Shown: in pieces, positions 38,489-47,785 of the stretch
Position numbering within the stretch: the stretch's first letter is position 1
Layout: each line of letters opens with the position of its first letter
NCBI RefSeq assembly: GCF_003837805.1
Contig: NZ_RQIT01000019.1
Location: 80,643-144,642, forward strand
Origin: Bradyrhizobium sp. RP6
Lineage (GTDB): Bacteria; Pseudomonadota; Alphaproteobacteria; Rhizobiales; Xanthobacteraceae
Length of the DNA stretch: 64,000 bases
Direction: 5' to 3'
Notes under the pieces: generated by a model
Databases searched by the model: none
Told to the model about the DNA's origin: nothing
The model's input: only the letters and a program-made list of their open reading frames with translations
Program-made: the position numbers and the translations under genes

Positions 38489-39712
38489 TCACGAATTCAC
38501 GTGCACGAAATCCCGCAGCAGCGGATAGATCTCGTTGTTCCAGCGCTTGCCGGAGAACACGCCGTAATGGCCGACGCCGGCCTGCATGTGGTGGACGCGG
38601 CGATAGGCGCGGACGCCGGTGCAGAGGTCCTGGGCGGCGAGGGTCTGGCCGATCGAGCAGATGTCGTCCTTCTCGCCCTCGACCGTCATCAGGCCCATGC
38701 GGCTGATGGCTTTGGCGTTCACGGGACGGCCGCGATGCATCAGCTTGCCCTGCGGCAAGAGATGCTCCTGGAACACGTCGCGCACCGTCTCGATGTAGAA
38801 CTCGGCCGGCAGGTCCATCACGGCAAAATATTCGTCGTAGAACGTCTTGATCGTCGCGGCCTTCTCCTTCTCGCCCTTGGCGATGTGGCTGGCGAGGTCG
38901 AGATGCTGCTTGATGTGACGCTCGAGATTCATCGAGACGAAGGCGGTGAGCTGCACGAAGCCGGGATAGACTTTCCGCATCGCGCCGCGGCACTGCATCG
39001 GCACGTAATTGATCAAATTGCGCTCGAACCATTCAATCGGCTTGCTCTTGGCAAAGTCGTTGACCCTGGTCGGCTGGATCCGCGTGTCGATCGGGCCCGC
39101 CATCAGCGTCAGCGTCGCCGGGCGCGAGGGATGGTTGTCCTCGCACATGATCGCCGCGGCCGCGAGCGCCGACACCGAAGGCTGGCAGATCGCGACCATG
39201 TGCGGACGCGGACCGAGCTGTCCGAGGAAATCGATCAGGTGCTCAGTGTAGTCGTCGAGCCCGAAGCGGCCCTCGCTGCGCGGAATGTCGCGCGGGTTGT
39301 GCCAGTCGGTGATGTAGACGTCGTGGTCCTGGAGCAGTGTCTTCACAGTGCCGCGCAGCAGCGTGGCGAAATGGCCGGACATCGGCGCCACCAGCAGCAT
39401 GCGCGGCTGCTCGCCGACGCCGTCCTTGCGAAAACGCAGCAGCGAGCCGAACGGCGTCGCGTAGGCGATCTCCTCGGTAACGGCGATCTCGCGGTTGCCG
39501 ACCATGACACTGTCGATGCCGTAGGCCGGCCGGTCATAGGTCAGAGTGGAGCGCGAGATCAGCTCCAGCGCGGCCGACAGCCGGCCGACCACCTGATCCG
39601 ACCTGCCCTGCGGCACCAGATTGAGGAATTTGAGTGCCGACGAGGCCCCTGCGCGCCATGGCGCCGTCAGGTCCATGTGGTTTTGAAAGGCCTGATAAAA
39701 CATCGACATCAT
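38489..39712 (-). CDS. phaZ: Intracellular polyhydroxybutyrate depolymerase
   Basis: Hydrolyses stored PHB granules to 3-hydroxybutyrate oligomers. About 407 residues of alpha/beta-hydrolase fold. The lipase-box-like AICQPSVS has Cys176 as nucleophile, as in the Ralstonia-type intracellular depolymerases. Other family segments are DVYITDWHNPRDIP near 131 and GHYGVFSGKRW near the C-terminus. Start: several ATGs (39712, 39709, 39703) are close together; ATG at 39862 would add a cysteine-rich tail not typical of the family. It is divergent from a GST gene. Confidence 0.9.
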   Translation of the reverse strand: MMSMFYQAFQNHMDLTAPWRAGASSALKFLNLVPQGRSDQVVGRLSAALELISRSTLTYDRPAYGIDSVMVGNREIAVTEEIAYATPFGSLLRFRKDGVGEQPRMLLVAPMSGHFATLLRGTVKTLLQDHDVYITDWHNPRDIPRSEGRFGLDDYTEHLIDFLGQLGPRPHMVAICQPSVSALAAAAIMCEDNHPSRPATLTLMAGPIDTRIQPTRVNDFAKSKPIEWFERNLINYVPMQCRGAMRKVYPGFVQLTAFVSMNLERHIKQHLDLASHIAKGEKEKAATIKTFYDEYFAVMDLPAEFYIETVRDVFQEHLLPQGKLMHRGRPVNAKAISRMGLMTVEGEKDDICSIGQTLAAQDLCTGVRAYRRVHHMQAGVGHYGVFSGKRWNNEIYPLLRDFVHVNS

Positions 39713-39862
39713 GCTGAAACGCCCATCCCGTCCCGTGCTGCCATGCAATAAGGACGCCAGACGGCAGTCTGGGTCGCCGCAGAATTGGCACGTCGCTTGC
39801 TGCTCATGACACGGAAAGCACAGAGCGGGCCGGGCTGAAGTCGGGACCAAGGAAGAGGCCAC

Positions 39863-40519
39863 ATGGCGAAGGCGACACTGACCATCAGCAGCAAGAACTA
39901 CTCGTCCTGGTCGCTGCGTGGCTGGCTGCTGACGAAATTCTCAGGGCTCGATTTCGAGGAGATCGTCACCGCGCCGGACGATCCGTCGGCACGCGCCGAG
40001 ATTTTGCTGCTGTCGTCCTCGATCCTGGTACCGTGCCTGCGGCACGAGGGTGCCGTTGTCTGGGACACGCTGGCGATCGCCGAATATCTCAACGAGGTGA
40101 TGCCGGCCGCCGGCCTGCTGCCGGCCGACCGTATCCAGCGCGCCCATTGCCGCTCGATCTCAGGCGAAATTCATTCCGGTTTCACCACGTTGCGCGCCTC
40201 GCTGCCGGTCAACCTGAAAGGACACTTTCCCGGCTTCAAGATCTGGTCGCGCGCGCAGGCCGACATCGACCGCGTCTGGTCCATCTGGCGCGACTGTCTG
40301 GAGACATCGGGCGGCCCCTTCCTGTTCGGCGCGCAGCGCACCATGGCGGATGCCATGTACGCCCCGGTGGTGACGCGCTTTGTGACCTATGACGTCAGGC
40401 TCGAGCCGCGCCTGAAGGCCTATGCCGATACCATCATGGCCATGCCAGAGATGCAGGAATGGATCGCGGCGGCGAAGGAGGAGCCAGCCGAGATCGAGGA
40501 GCTCGAGGTCGAATATTAG
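39863..40519 (+). CDS. Glutathione S-transferase family protein
   Basis: A 218-residue two-domain GST. The N-terminal thioredoxin-like half has SSKNYSSWSLRGWLL (with the likely glutathione-activating Ser) and the cis-Pro segment ILVPCLRHEG followed by DTLAIAEYL. The C-terminal half is helical. It is divergent from the PHB depolymerase across 150 bp. The physiological substrate is unknown. Confidence 0.86.
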   Translation: MAKATLTISSKNYSSWSLRGWLLTKFSGLDFEEIVTAPDDPSARAEILLLSSSILVPCLRHEGAVVWDTLAIAEYLNEVMPAAGLLPADRIQRAHCRSISGEIHSGFTTLRASLPVNLKGHFPGFKIWSRAQADIDRVWSIWRDCLETSGGPFLFGAQRTMADAMYAPVVTRFVTYDVRLEPRLKAYADTIMAMPEMQEWIAAAKEEPAEIEELEVEY

Positions 40520-40799
40520 GCAGGTGTTGCGCGGCCCTGCCTGTTTAGGGGGCGGGGGTCCTCTCGCGGCGGCCTCACCGCGATACCCTTGCCGCGATTA
40601 ACCTTTCGCGCCGGTGACAGGCCCGGGCTTTCCCGCATGGTGCGCAGATATTGTACGCGCCTGCAGAGCCGCGTCGATATCTAGCCGTGAACAGGTGCGT
40701 ACACGGCCTCTCGGCTGATTCGGACGCGATTCGTTCGGGCCGCGTTCCGAAGGTTAAGGTGGAGCGCGGCGCCGTCGCATTTTGAAACAGAGACCGCTC

Positions 40800-41024
40800 T
40801 CAGGCGGCCCCGCGCTGCTTCACGCGCGGCAGGCGCCAGCCGATGACAGTTGCTTCGACAGCAATGCCGGCCTCGTGGTTCTGCCAGCGTCCCTCGACGT
40901 AGCGGCAGGCGAACGGAAGCTGATATGTTCCGCTGTGATCCTCGCAGAGCACTTCGAGTGGCAGGCCCGGCGGTGGTTCTCCGGCTCCGTCGAATTCCGC
41001 CAAACGTCTGTCGCGCGTTGCCAT
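40800..41024 (-). CDS. Small conserved hypothetical protein
   Basis: A 74-residue soluble protein with the pattern LCEDHSGTYQLPFACRYVEGRW, then EATVIGWR near the C-terminus. I recognise this as a common alphaproteobacterial small protein of unknown function. The ATG at 41024 was chosen (GGGGAG upstream); the upstream in-frame start at 41087 adds an unrelated tail. Confidence 0.65.
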   Translation of the reverse strand: MATRDRRLAEFDGAGEPPPGLPLEVLCEDHSGTYQLPFACRYVEGRWQNHEAGIAVEATVIGWRLPRVKQRGAA

Positions 41025-41208
41025 TCCAAAAATCTCCCCTAAACAAAGCCGCGGAAAGAGCGCCCACTTCCTCCGCGTGCGGATCATCGTTCCCCGTCCA
41101 AGGGAACGGACGCAAGCTCAACGCGAGAATGCGGTACGAGTGTGGTAGCGTCGCGCTGCGCCGCGCAAACAGCGCACATTGCCGTGATCGATTGGACGAG
41201 GAACTTTC

Positions 41209-41565
41209 ATGCTGCTTCGAAACGCTGGCATTTGTTTCGCGATATTGCTGCTCGCAGCGCTGGCGCCGTTGCCGCTTCGCGCGCAGGACGTGCCCGGCAT
41301 CGAGATCTGCACGGTCGAGAAGACCATGGAGCGTCGCACCAGCTGTCTCCAGAGCAACGTCGATTTCCTGCAGAAGACGATCAACAAGCTCACCCTCGAT
41401 CATCAGCAGAGGCTGGACGCCGCCAATCGCCAGATCGATGCGCTGAAGACGAGCCTTGCCGGCCTGCAGAAGACGCTCGCCGACCTCCAGGCCGCGCAGG
41501 TGAAGACGGCCGAGGACCTGAAGAAGAAGCAGGACGCGCCGCCACCCAAGGACGCGGCGAAATAA
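41209..41565 (+). CDS. Secreted coiled-coil protein of unknown function
   Basis: A 118-residue protein with a Sec signal peptide (residues 1-25, ending PLRAQD). The mature part has two cysteines (near 34 and 46) and then a coiled coil (about residues 52-105) with leucines at heptad spacing, ending in a Pro/Ala/Lys tail. No family name recognised. Convergent with the enolase-superfamily gene, whose stop lies 9 bp away. Confidence 0.75.
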   Translation: MLLRNAGICFAILLLAALAPLPLRAQDVPGIEICTVEKTMERRTSCLQSNVDFLQKTINKLTLDHQQRLDAANRQIDALKTSLAGLQKTLADLQAAQVKTAEDLKKKQDAPPPKDAAK

Positions 41566-41574
41566 GCGCGCCGA

Positions 41575-42678
41575 TCACGCGACGCGATAGCGCTCCATCA
41601 CGGCACGATCAGGCTCGTAGCCGAGCCCGGGTCCCGCCGGCACCGCGACATGGCCGGTAGCATCGACATCGGCGCGGCCGCCCCAGAGGCAGGCTTCGCG
41701 CTTGAGATAGAACATCTCGACCAGCCCGTCGTCGCGCGTCGCGAGCAGATGAAGCGTCGCCAGCAGGCCGGGGCCAAAGTAGGGGGAGTGCGGGACGATC
41801 TTGACGCCGAGGCGATCGGCAAGGCCTGCGACCTTCTGGAATTCCGTGATGCCTCCGACCTTGATGACCGAGGGCTGGGCGTGGCTGACCGCGCCCGCAT
41901 CCATCATCTGGCGGAATTGATATTCCGTGCAGGCATTCTCGCCGGCGGCGATGCCGAGCCCGCCCTTGCTGCGCACCTCGGCAAGCATGGCAAAGTCTTC
42001 CGGTGGCCAGACCGGCTCCTCCAGAAACATCGGCTGTGCCTCCCGGCATGTTTTCGCGAACGCGATCGCCTGCTCGCCCGTCAGGGGACAGTTCATGTCG
42101 ACCATCAGCGGAATGGCTGGCCCGATTGCCTCGCGCGCGGCGAATACTGCCGGCGCCGTGGTCTCGTGCAGCTTGATCGCGCCATAGCCGAGCGCCAGCG
42201 CCTTCCGGCATTCGTCGGCGATGTTGCCGGGCGAGCCGATCCGCAAGAGGCTCGCGTAAGCCGGAATCGCCGTGCGCCTGATCTCGCCAAGCAAACGATG
42301 CAGCGGCACGCCTTCGGCCTTCGCGGCCAGGTCCCACAATGCGATATCGAGCCCGGAGATCGCGAACATGGTGATGCCGTAGCGGCCGAACAGATGCAGA
42401 TTGCGCTGGATCTGTTCCATCATCGCGGGAATGCCGGCAGCATCCGGCACCTTCAGCCCGCGGGCCTGCGGCGCGATCATCTCCTCGACGGCGCTGCGCG
42501 TGGTGCGGGGGCAGACATAGGCGAAGGCATCGCCCCAGCCGGTCAGCCCGGAATCGGTCGTGACCTCGACGAGCACCATGTCGAGCGCGGAAATCGCGGA
42601 AGCACCCTGGCGGAAGCTTGCGACACCGGCGTCATAGGGGATGCGGATATGGTGCGCCCGCACATCGGTGATCTCCAT
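41575..42678 (-). CDS. Mandelate racemase/muconate lactonizing enzyme family protein
   Basis: A 367-residue enolase-superfamily enzyme that abstracts an alpha-proton from a carboxylate. Visible active-site pieces: Lys169 in IKLHE (a KxH arrangement instead of KxK), metal ligands Asp194 (VDMN), Glu220 or 221 (LEEP) and Glu247 (AGEN), and His297 (VPHSPY). A sugar-acid dehydratase or racemase is likely, but the substrate is unknown. The start ATG at 42678 begins at the family N-terminus; a start at 42978 would add 100 unrelated residues. The divergent regulator gene may control it. Confidence 0.85.
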   Translation of the reverse strand: MEITDVRAHHIRIPYDAGVASFRQGASAISALDMVLVEVTTDSGLTGWGDAFAYVCPRTTRSAVEEMIAPQARGLKVPDAAGIPAMMEQIQRNLHLFGRYGITMFAISGLDIALWDLAAKAEGVPLHRLLGEIRRTAIPAYASLLRIGSPGNIADECRKALALGYGAIKLHETTAPAVFAAREAIGPAIPLMVDMNCPLTGEQAIAFAKTCREAQPMFLEEPVWPPEDFAMLAEVRSKGGLGIAAGENACTEYQFRQMMDAGAVSHAQPSVIKVGGITEFQKVAGLADRLGVKIVPHSPYFGPGLLATLHLLATRDDGLVEMFYLKREACLWGGRADVDATGHVAVPAGPGLGYEPDRAVMERYRVA

Positions 42679-42850
42679 GACCCGATTCCTCTTTCTCGTG
42701 AGCGGTTTCAACAAGTGTAGCCACGAACGCCGGGGCGTTGCCAGTGGCGATTGCCGGACTATCCTCATGCGAAGGACAGCAATGCCGGTCAAGCAGAGCG
42801 CTGCTGAGCGGCGCATCATCGCAGCGCTTCGAACGAGAGCCTGAACCGCC

Positions 42851-43696
42851 ATGAATCCAGCCCAGCGCGCGCTCTGGTATATCGAGAGCCATCTGGCCGA
42901 GCCGATGACGCTCGACGAGATCGCGGCGATCTCCGGCGTGTCGCGGTTCCACATCGTGCGTGCGTTTGCCGCAGCCACCGGTCTGCCGGTGATGCGTTAC
43001 GTGCGCGCGCGCCGGCTGACGGAGGCCGCGCGCAGTCTTGCAAAGGGCGCCCCCGACATCCTGTCACTGGCCCTGGAGGCCGACTACGGCTCGCACGAAG
43101 CCTTCACCCGCGCGTTCCGCGACCATTTCGGCACCACGCCCGAAGCGGTGAGAGCGGCAACGTGCGTGAGCCAGCTCAAGCTTCGGGAGCCGATCCCCAT
43201 GAATTCCACCATGCTCGACCATCTTGCCCCACCGCGTTTCGAGACGGCAAAGGCCTTCCTGGTCGCTGGCCCCGCCGAGCGCATCTCCTGCGACAACGGC
43301 GCCGTGATTCCCGGCTTGTGGCACCGCTTCAATCAGGAGGTCGCCGACATCCCCGCGCGGGTCGGCCAAGGAAAAATTCAAGTCGCCTACGGCGTCTGCT
43401 GCAACGGCGATGATGCCGGCAATTTCGACTACATAGCTGGGGTCGAGGTCGCCGATTTCTCCGACCTGCCGCGCCGCTTCGGCCGCATCCGTATTCCCGA
43501 GCAGCGCTATGCTGTGTTCACGCATGCCGAGCACGTCGCTTCGATCCGACGCACCGTGAACACGATCTGGAATCAGTGGCTGCCGGCATCCGGGCTCAGA
43601 GCCGCGGACGCACCGAATTTCGAACGCTACGATGAGGCGTTCGATCCTGCAACCGGCAATGGCGGTTTCGAGATCTGGCTGCCGGTGAGGGAATAG
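42851..43696 (+). CDS. AraC-family regulator with Rob/GyrI-like effector domain
   Basis: A 281-residue regulator with reversed order: AraC helix-turn-helix pair first (residues 1-105, ending YGSHEAFTRAFRDHFGTTP), then a GyrI-like small-molecule-binding domain (about 120-281) ending GGFEIWLPVRE. This arrangement is that of Rob/SoxS-like multidrug or stress regulators. It is divergent from the enolase-superfamily gene across 172 bp. Confidence 0.87.
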   Translation: MNPAQRALWYIESHLAEPMTLDEIAAISGVSRFHIVRAFAAATGLPVMRYVRARRLTEAARSLAKGAPDILSLALEADYGSHEAFTRAFRDHFGTTPEAVRAATCVSQLKLREPIPMNSTMLDHLAPPRFETAKAFLVAGPAERISCDNGAVIPGLWHRFNQEVADIPARVGQGKIQVAYGVCCNGDDAGNFDYIAGVEVADFSDLPRRFGRIRIPEQRYAVFTHAEHVASIRRTVNTIWNQWLPASGLRAADAPNFERYDEAFDPATGNGGFEIWLPVRE

Positions 43697-43773
43697 CACG
43701 ATCCGGACCCGAAGGGCCGCGTCAGCGCGAAGTGTGCGGCGGTTTCCCGAAGGGATCATGCTCGAGCGATAAG

Positions 43774-43804
43774 GCAAAGCGCGATGACTCTCATCGCGCT
43801 TTGC
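43774..43804 (+). terminator. Perfect 14-bp hairpin between two genes
   Basis: GCAAAGCGCGATGA and TCATCGCGCTTTGC pair perfectly around a 3-base CTC loop. It lies 77 bp after the AraC gene and 134 bp before the next gene. No T-run follows, so it may be a terminator without tail or a dispersed hairpin repeat of the genus. Confidence 0.6.
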
Positions 43805-43938
43805 AGCGCAACGCTGGCATACCATCCCGCTTGCTTGGCAAGCCGAGGCGACTTTGTCATAACCGCGGCCAAATCTTGCGTATGGGGCCCGTGCCGGACA
43901 TCCCGTGCAAGCCATAACAAGCAGCCGGGAGGGTCCCA

Positions 43939-44877
43939 ATGTCGAATGCCACGGCCAACATCCGCGTTCTCGCCACCGACCTCGAGTTTCCTGAAGGCCC
44001 CGTCGTGATGCCGGACGGCTCGGTGGTGCTGGTGGAGATCCGCGGCCAGCGCCTGACCCGCGTCTATCCCGACGGACGCAAGGAGATCGTCGCCAAGGTG
44101 CCGGGTGGCCCCAACGGCGCCGCGCTCGGCCCCGACGGCAAGATGTACATCTGCAACAATGGCGGCTTCTCCTGGATCCCGACCCGCAACATGATCATGC
44201 CGGGCCCGCAGCCCGACGATTATCTCGGCGGCTCGATCCAGCGCGTCGATTTGCAGACGGGCAAGGTCGAAACCGTCGTAACCAAATGCGGCGCGCATGA
44301 TCTGCGCGGGCCGAACGACCTCGTCTTCGACAGGCAGGGCGGCCTCTGGTTCTCCGATCTCGGCAAGCGCCGTGCGCGCGAGATGGACGTCGGCGGCATG
44401 TATTACCTCAAGCCCGGCATGAGCGAGATCGTGGAGGTCGTGCACGGGATCCTGCCGGCCAACGGTATCGGTCTCTCGCCGGACGAGAACACCGTCTACA
44501 TCGCGGAGACGCCGACGGGGCGGCTTTGGGCCTATGAACTCTCCGCGCCGGGCACGCTCAAGCCGCGCGACGTAATCTACCGCGGCGAGCGGGGGAAGCC
44601 GATCTGCGGCCTCGGCGGCTACCAGATGTTCGATTCGCTCGCGGTGGAGGGAGGCGGCAATGTCTGCGTCGCCACCCTCGTCTCCGGCTGCATCTCGGTG
44701 ATCGCGCCTGACGGCACCCTGGTCGAGCAGGTTCCGACCGGCGACCGCGTCACCACCAACATCGCCTTCGGCGGTCCCGAGTTGAAGACCGCCTACATCA
44801 CGCTGTCGGGCAAGGGCGAGCTCGTCGCCATGGACTGGCCGCGCGGTGGTTTGCCGTTGAATTTTTTGAACAAGTGA
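43939..44877 (+). CDS. SMP-30/gluconolactonase family protein
   Basis: A 312-residue six-bladed beta-propeller. Family hallmarks: EFPEGPVVMPDGSVVLVEI near residue 15, GGPNGAALGPDGKMYICNNGG near 55, and RGPNDLVFDRQGGLWFSDLG near 121, which hold the metal-binding Glu, Asn and Asp. It likely hydrolyses a sugar lactone. No signal peptide, so cytoplasmic. A GGGAGGG site precedes the ATG. Substrate not determined. Confidence 0.88.
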   Translation: MSNATANIRVLATDLEFPEGPVVMPDGSVVLVEIRGQRLTRVYPDGRKEIVAKVPGGPNGAALGPDGKMYICNNGGFSWIPTRNMIMPGPQPDDYLGGSIQRVDLQTGKVETVVTKCGAHDLRGPNDLVFDRQGGLWFSDLGKRRAREMDVGGMYYLKPGMSEIVEVVHGILPANGIGLSPDENTVYIAETPTGRLWAYELSAPGTLKPRDVIYRGERGKPICGLGGYQMFDSLAVEGGGNVCVATLVSGCISVIAPDGTLVEQVPTGDRVTTNIAFGGPELKTAYITLSGKGELVAMDWPRGGLPLNFLNK

Positions 44878-44884
44878 GCCAAGC

Positions 44885-44969
44885 CGTCATTGCGAGGAGC
44901 GAAGCGACGAAGCAATCCAGACTGCCTCCGAGGTAAGATTCTGGATTGCTTCGCTTCGCTCGCAATGAC
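44885..44969. repeat. Palindromic intergenic repeat, family A copy 5
   Basis: Begins CGTCATTGCGAGGAGCGAAG and ends CTTCGCTCGCAATGAC, with the inner AGCAATCCAGA / TCTGGATTGC arms. It fills the gap between the SMP-30-like and the acetyltransferase genes. Confidence 0.9.
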
Positions 44970-44986
44970 AACGGAAAGAGACCTCG

Positions 44987-45580
44987 ATGCCCTGGCCCGA
45001 CCCCATCACCCTGCGCGGACAGCACGCCCGTCTGGAGCCGCTGTCGCATGATCATCGCGAGGGGCTGGTCGCGGCCGTCAAGGACGGGGAGCTGTCGAAG
45101 CTCTGGTACACCGCGATCCCGCTGCCGGAGAACATGGGCAAGGAGATCGACCGCCGCTTAGGCCTGCAGGCCGCGGGCTCGATGCTGCCCTTCACCGTAT
45201 TCGATGTCGGCGGCCGGATCGTCGGCATGACCACCTACATGAACATCGATGCCGCCAACCGCCGCGTCGAGATCGGCTCGACCTGGTACGCAATGAGCGC
45301 GCAGCGCGGCCCACTCAACACGCAGTGCAAGCTGCTGCTGCTGCGCCATGCCTTCGAGACGCTGAACTGCATCGCGGTCGAGTTCCGCACGCACTTCTTC
45401 AACCACCAGAGCCGCCGCGCCATCGAGCGCCTGGGCGCCAAGCAGGACGGCATTCTGCGCAGCCATCAGATCGCGCCGAACGGCACGCTGCGCGACACCG
45501 TGGTCTACAGCATCACCGCCGCCGAATGGCCGACGGTGCAGGCGCATCTGGAATTCCAACTCAACGACAAGCCGCGCTAG
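44987..45580 (+). CDS. GNAT family N-acetyltransferase, RimJ-like
   Basis: A 197-residue acetyl-CoA-dependent transferase. It has the opening ITLRGQHARLEPLSHDH, a beta-strand pair around VGMTTYMNID, and the motif-A/B region RVEIGSTWY, then FRTHFFNHQSRRAIERLGAKQDG typical of RimJ/RimL-like enzymes. Its target is unknown. The next gene follows 16 bp later on the same strand. Confidence 0.85.
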   Translation: MPWPDPITLRGQHARLEPLSHDHREGLVAAVKDGELSKLWYTAIPLPENMGKEIDRRLGLQAAGSMLPFTVFDVGGRIVGMTTYMNIDAANRRVEIGSTWYAMSAQRGPLNTQCKLLLLRHAFETLNCIAVEFRTHFFNHQSRRAIERLGAKQDGILRSHQIAPNGTLRDTVVYSITAAEWPTVQAHLEFQLNDKPR

Positions 45581-45596
45581 GAGCGGCCGAGGCACC

Positions 45597-47243
45597 ATGG
45601 ATAGATTTGATTATGTGATCGTCGGCGCCGGCTCGGCCGGTTGCGTGCTCACCAGCCGCCTCAGCGAGGACCCGAACACCAGCGTCTGCGTGCTTGAGGC
45701 GGGCCCGAGGGATTGGCACCCCTACATCCATTTGCCGGCAGGCTTCATCAAGACCTTCCACATGAAGAGCATCAACTGGGCCTACCAGCAGGAGCCGGGG
45801 CCCTGGACCGGCGGGCGCAGCATCTACGCGCCGCGCGGCAAGACGCTCGGCGGCTCGTCCTCGATCAACGGCCATATCTACAATCGCGGCCAGCGCATGG
45901 ATTTCGACACCTGGGCGCAGATGGGCAATCGCGGCTGGGGCTATGCCGATGTGCTGCCGTACTTCCGGCGGCTGGAGAAGCGCGTCGGCGAGGGCGAGGA
46001 CACTTATCGCGGCCGCGAGGGCGGCCTCACGGTCACCACCATGGACTGGCGCGATCCGCTCTGCGAGGCCTTCATGGAGGGCGCGGTCTCGCTCGGCATT
46101 CCCCGCAACCCCGATTACAACGGCAAGACCCAGGAAGGCGTCTCCTACTGCCAGCGCACCATCAACAACGGCCTGCGCGTCTCCGCGGCCACGGCGTTCC
46201 TCAAGCCGGCGATGAAGCGGCCGAACGTGCATGTGCACACCCATGCGCACGCGACCGAGATCATCTTCGAGGGCAAGCGCGCCGTCGGCGTGCGCTACAT
46301 GAAGGGAGGCCGTGGCGGTCATCCTGTCGAGGTGCGCGCCAACAAGGAGGTGATCCTCTCCGGCGGCAGCTATAATTCGCCGCAGCTCTTGCAGCTCTCC
46401 GGCATCGGCTCGCCGGATCTGCTGCAGCAGCACGGCATCGCGGTACGTCACGCGCTCCCCGTCGGCGAAGGCCTGCAGGACCATTACGCCCCGCGCACGG
46501 TGGCGCGGGTGAAGGACATCAAGACCATCAACGAGCTCCGCCGCGGCCTCTCGCTCTGGGTCGAGGCACTGAAATGGGCGACCGCGCGCCGCGGCCTGCT
46601 GTCGCTGTCGCCGACCATGGTCTATTGCTTCTGGCATTCCGGCGAGAGCGCCGAGAGCTCCGACCTCCAGCTCACCTTCACGCCCGCAAGCTACAAGGAG
46701 GGCGTGCAGGGCCAGCTCGAGGACGAGCCCGGCATGACGGTGGCCTCCTGGCAGCAGCGTCCCGAGAGCCGCGGTTACGTCCGCATCCGCTCAAGCGATC
46801 CGTTCGCGCCGCCGATCATCCAGACCAACTATCTCGATGCCGAGCTCGACCGCCGCGTCATCGTCGGTGGCATGAAGCTCGCGCGGAGGCTTTTGAAGTC
46901 CGCTCCGCTCTCGCCCTATTACGCCTACGAGGATTTCCCCGGCCCCAACGTCAACACCGACGACGAATTCCTGGCAGCCGCCACCCAGCGCGGCACCACC
47001 ACCTTCCACCCCGGCTGCACCTGCCGCATGGGCCCGGCGGATTCGACCTGGGCGGTGGTCGACGACCAGCTCCGCGTCCACGGTCTCGAAGGCCTCCGCG
47101 TCATCGATGCCTCCGTCATGCCGCGCATGATTTCGGCCAACCTCAACGCCTCGACGATGATGATCGCCGACCGTGCCTCCGACCTGATCCGCGGCAAGGC
47201 GCCGATGGAAGCCGCGCGGATCCCGGAGGCCGCGGTGGCGTGA
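45597..47243 (+). CDS. GMC-family oxidoreductase (choline dehydrogenase-like)
   Basis: A 548-residue FAD-dependent alcohol oxidase or dehydrogenase. The FAD-binding segment is VGAGSAGCVLTSRLSED near residues 8-24, the GMC signature GKTLGGSSSINGHIYNRG near 82-99, and the catalytic His is in FHPGCTCRMG. Similar to BetA and to polyethylene-glycol or alkyl-alcohol dehydrogenases, but betB is not adjacent, so the alcohol substrate stays open. The gene is 16 bp after the GNAT gene. Confidence 0.9.
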   Translation: MDRFDYVIVGAGSAGCVLTSRLSEDPNTSVCVLEAGPRDWHPYIHLPAGFIKTFHMKSINWAYQQEPGPWTGGRSIYAPRGKTLGGSSSINGHIYNRGQRMDFDTWAQMGNRGWGYADVLPYFRRLEKRVGEGEDTYRGREGGLTVTTMDWRDPLCEAFMEGAVSLGIPRNPDYNGKTQEGVSYCQRTINNGLRVSAATAFLKPAMKRPNVHVHTHAHATEIIFEGKRAVGVRYMKGGRGGHPVEVRANKEVILSGGSYNSPQLLQLSGIGSPDLLQQHGIAVRHALPVGEGLQDHYAPRTVARVKDIKTINELRRGLSLWVEALKWATARRGLLSLSPTMVYCFWHSGESAESSDLQLTFTPASYKEGVQGQLEDEPGMTVASWQQRPESRGYVRIRSSDPFAPPIIQTNYLDAELDRRVIVGGMKLARRLLKSAPLSPYYAYEDFPGPNVNTDDEFLAAATQRGTTTFHPGCTCRMGPADSTWAVVDDQLRVHGLEGLRVIDASVMPRMISANLNASTMMIADRASDLIRGKAPMEAARIPEAAVA

Positions 47244-47255
47244 AGAGCCCACTGC

Positions 47256-47368
47256 GTAGGGTGGGTTAGCGAGCGGGCTGCGCGAAGCGCAGTCGCGCGG
47301 CGTAACCCACCACTTCTGTCGATGCGGAGACAAAAGAGGTGGGTTACGCTGACGCTAGCCACCCTACG
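47256..47368. repeat. Palindromic intergenic repeat, family C copy 1
   Basis: Contains GTAGGGTGGGTTAGCGAGC, then GCGTAACCCACC, then GGTGGGTTACGCTGACGC and ending CCACCCTACG. A diverged relative lies at 51666-51753. It marks the left boundary of the immunity-like gene island. Confidence 0.85.
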
Positions 47369-47401
47369 GTGCCGCTGCGAGGCCTCGGTAGCCCATCTTG
47401 C

Positions 47402-47755
47402 TTATGGCTCAGCGACGAGCGAGTGCACCTCGCCCGACCGCACCAGCTCCTCCGCAGCCGCTTCCATATGGGCGCGTGTCACAGAGGGCACGATGACCAA
47501 GTTGGGCTCACACAAGGCGCGGCCGCGCGCCAACTCGTCTTGTATCTCTTGGCCGAGGCGCGCCTGATCATAGAAGTTGATCTGGTAGCGTACCCCTGAC
47601 GCAATGATCCGGGCCTGGGAAAACCATCCCTTCGCTTCGACTTCCCAACCGTATTCGTCAAAGTCCGCGGGTAGTTCGAGAGATGAGCCTCGCATTTCGA
47701 TCTTTCCTTCCGGATACTTCCTGGAGATTATGAGGCGCGCGTCTCGGTTAGCCAA
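47402..47755 (-). CDS. Conserved small protein, possible immunity-like gene
   Basis: A 117-residue soluble protein of unknown function, starting (TTG) ANRDARLIISRKYPEGKIEM and containing FDEYGWEVEAKGWFSQAR. No ATG or GTG is available in frame, so a TTG start is needed. It is divergent, with a 30-bp gap, from the next gene. It belongs to a group of small genes of immunity-protein style, but I do not know a definite family name. Confidence 0.65.
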   Translation of the reverse strand: MANRDARLIISRKYPEGKIEMRGSSLELPADFDEYGWEVEAKGWFSQARIIASGVRYQINFYDQARLGQEIQDELARGRALCEPNLVIVPSVTRAHMEAAAEELVRSGEVHSLVAEP

Positions 47756-47785
47756 GCACGTGCGAAGTGTCGCAGGGGGATTGCA

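Noticed and set aside
43697..43938. Possible small gene between the AraC-type and SMP-30 genes
   Set aside because: Frames here are short and without start signals; the region holds a perfect hairpin instead.
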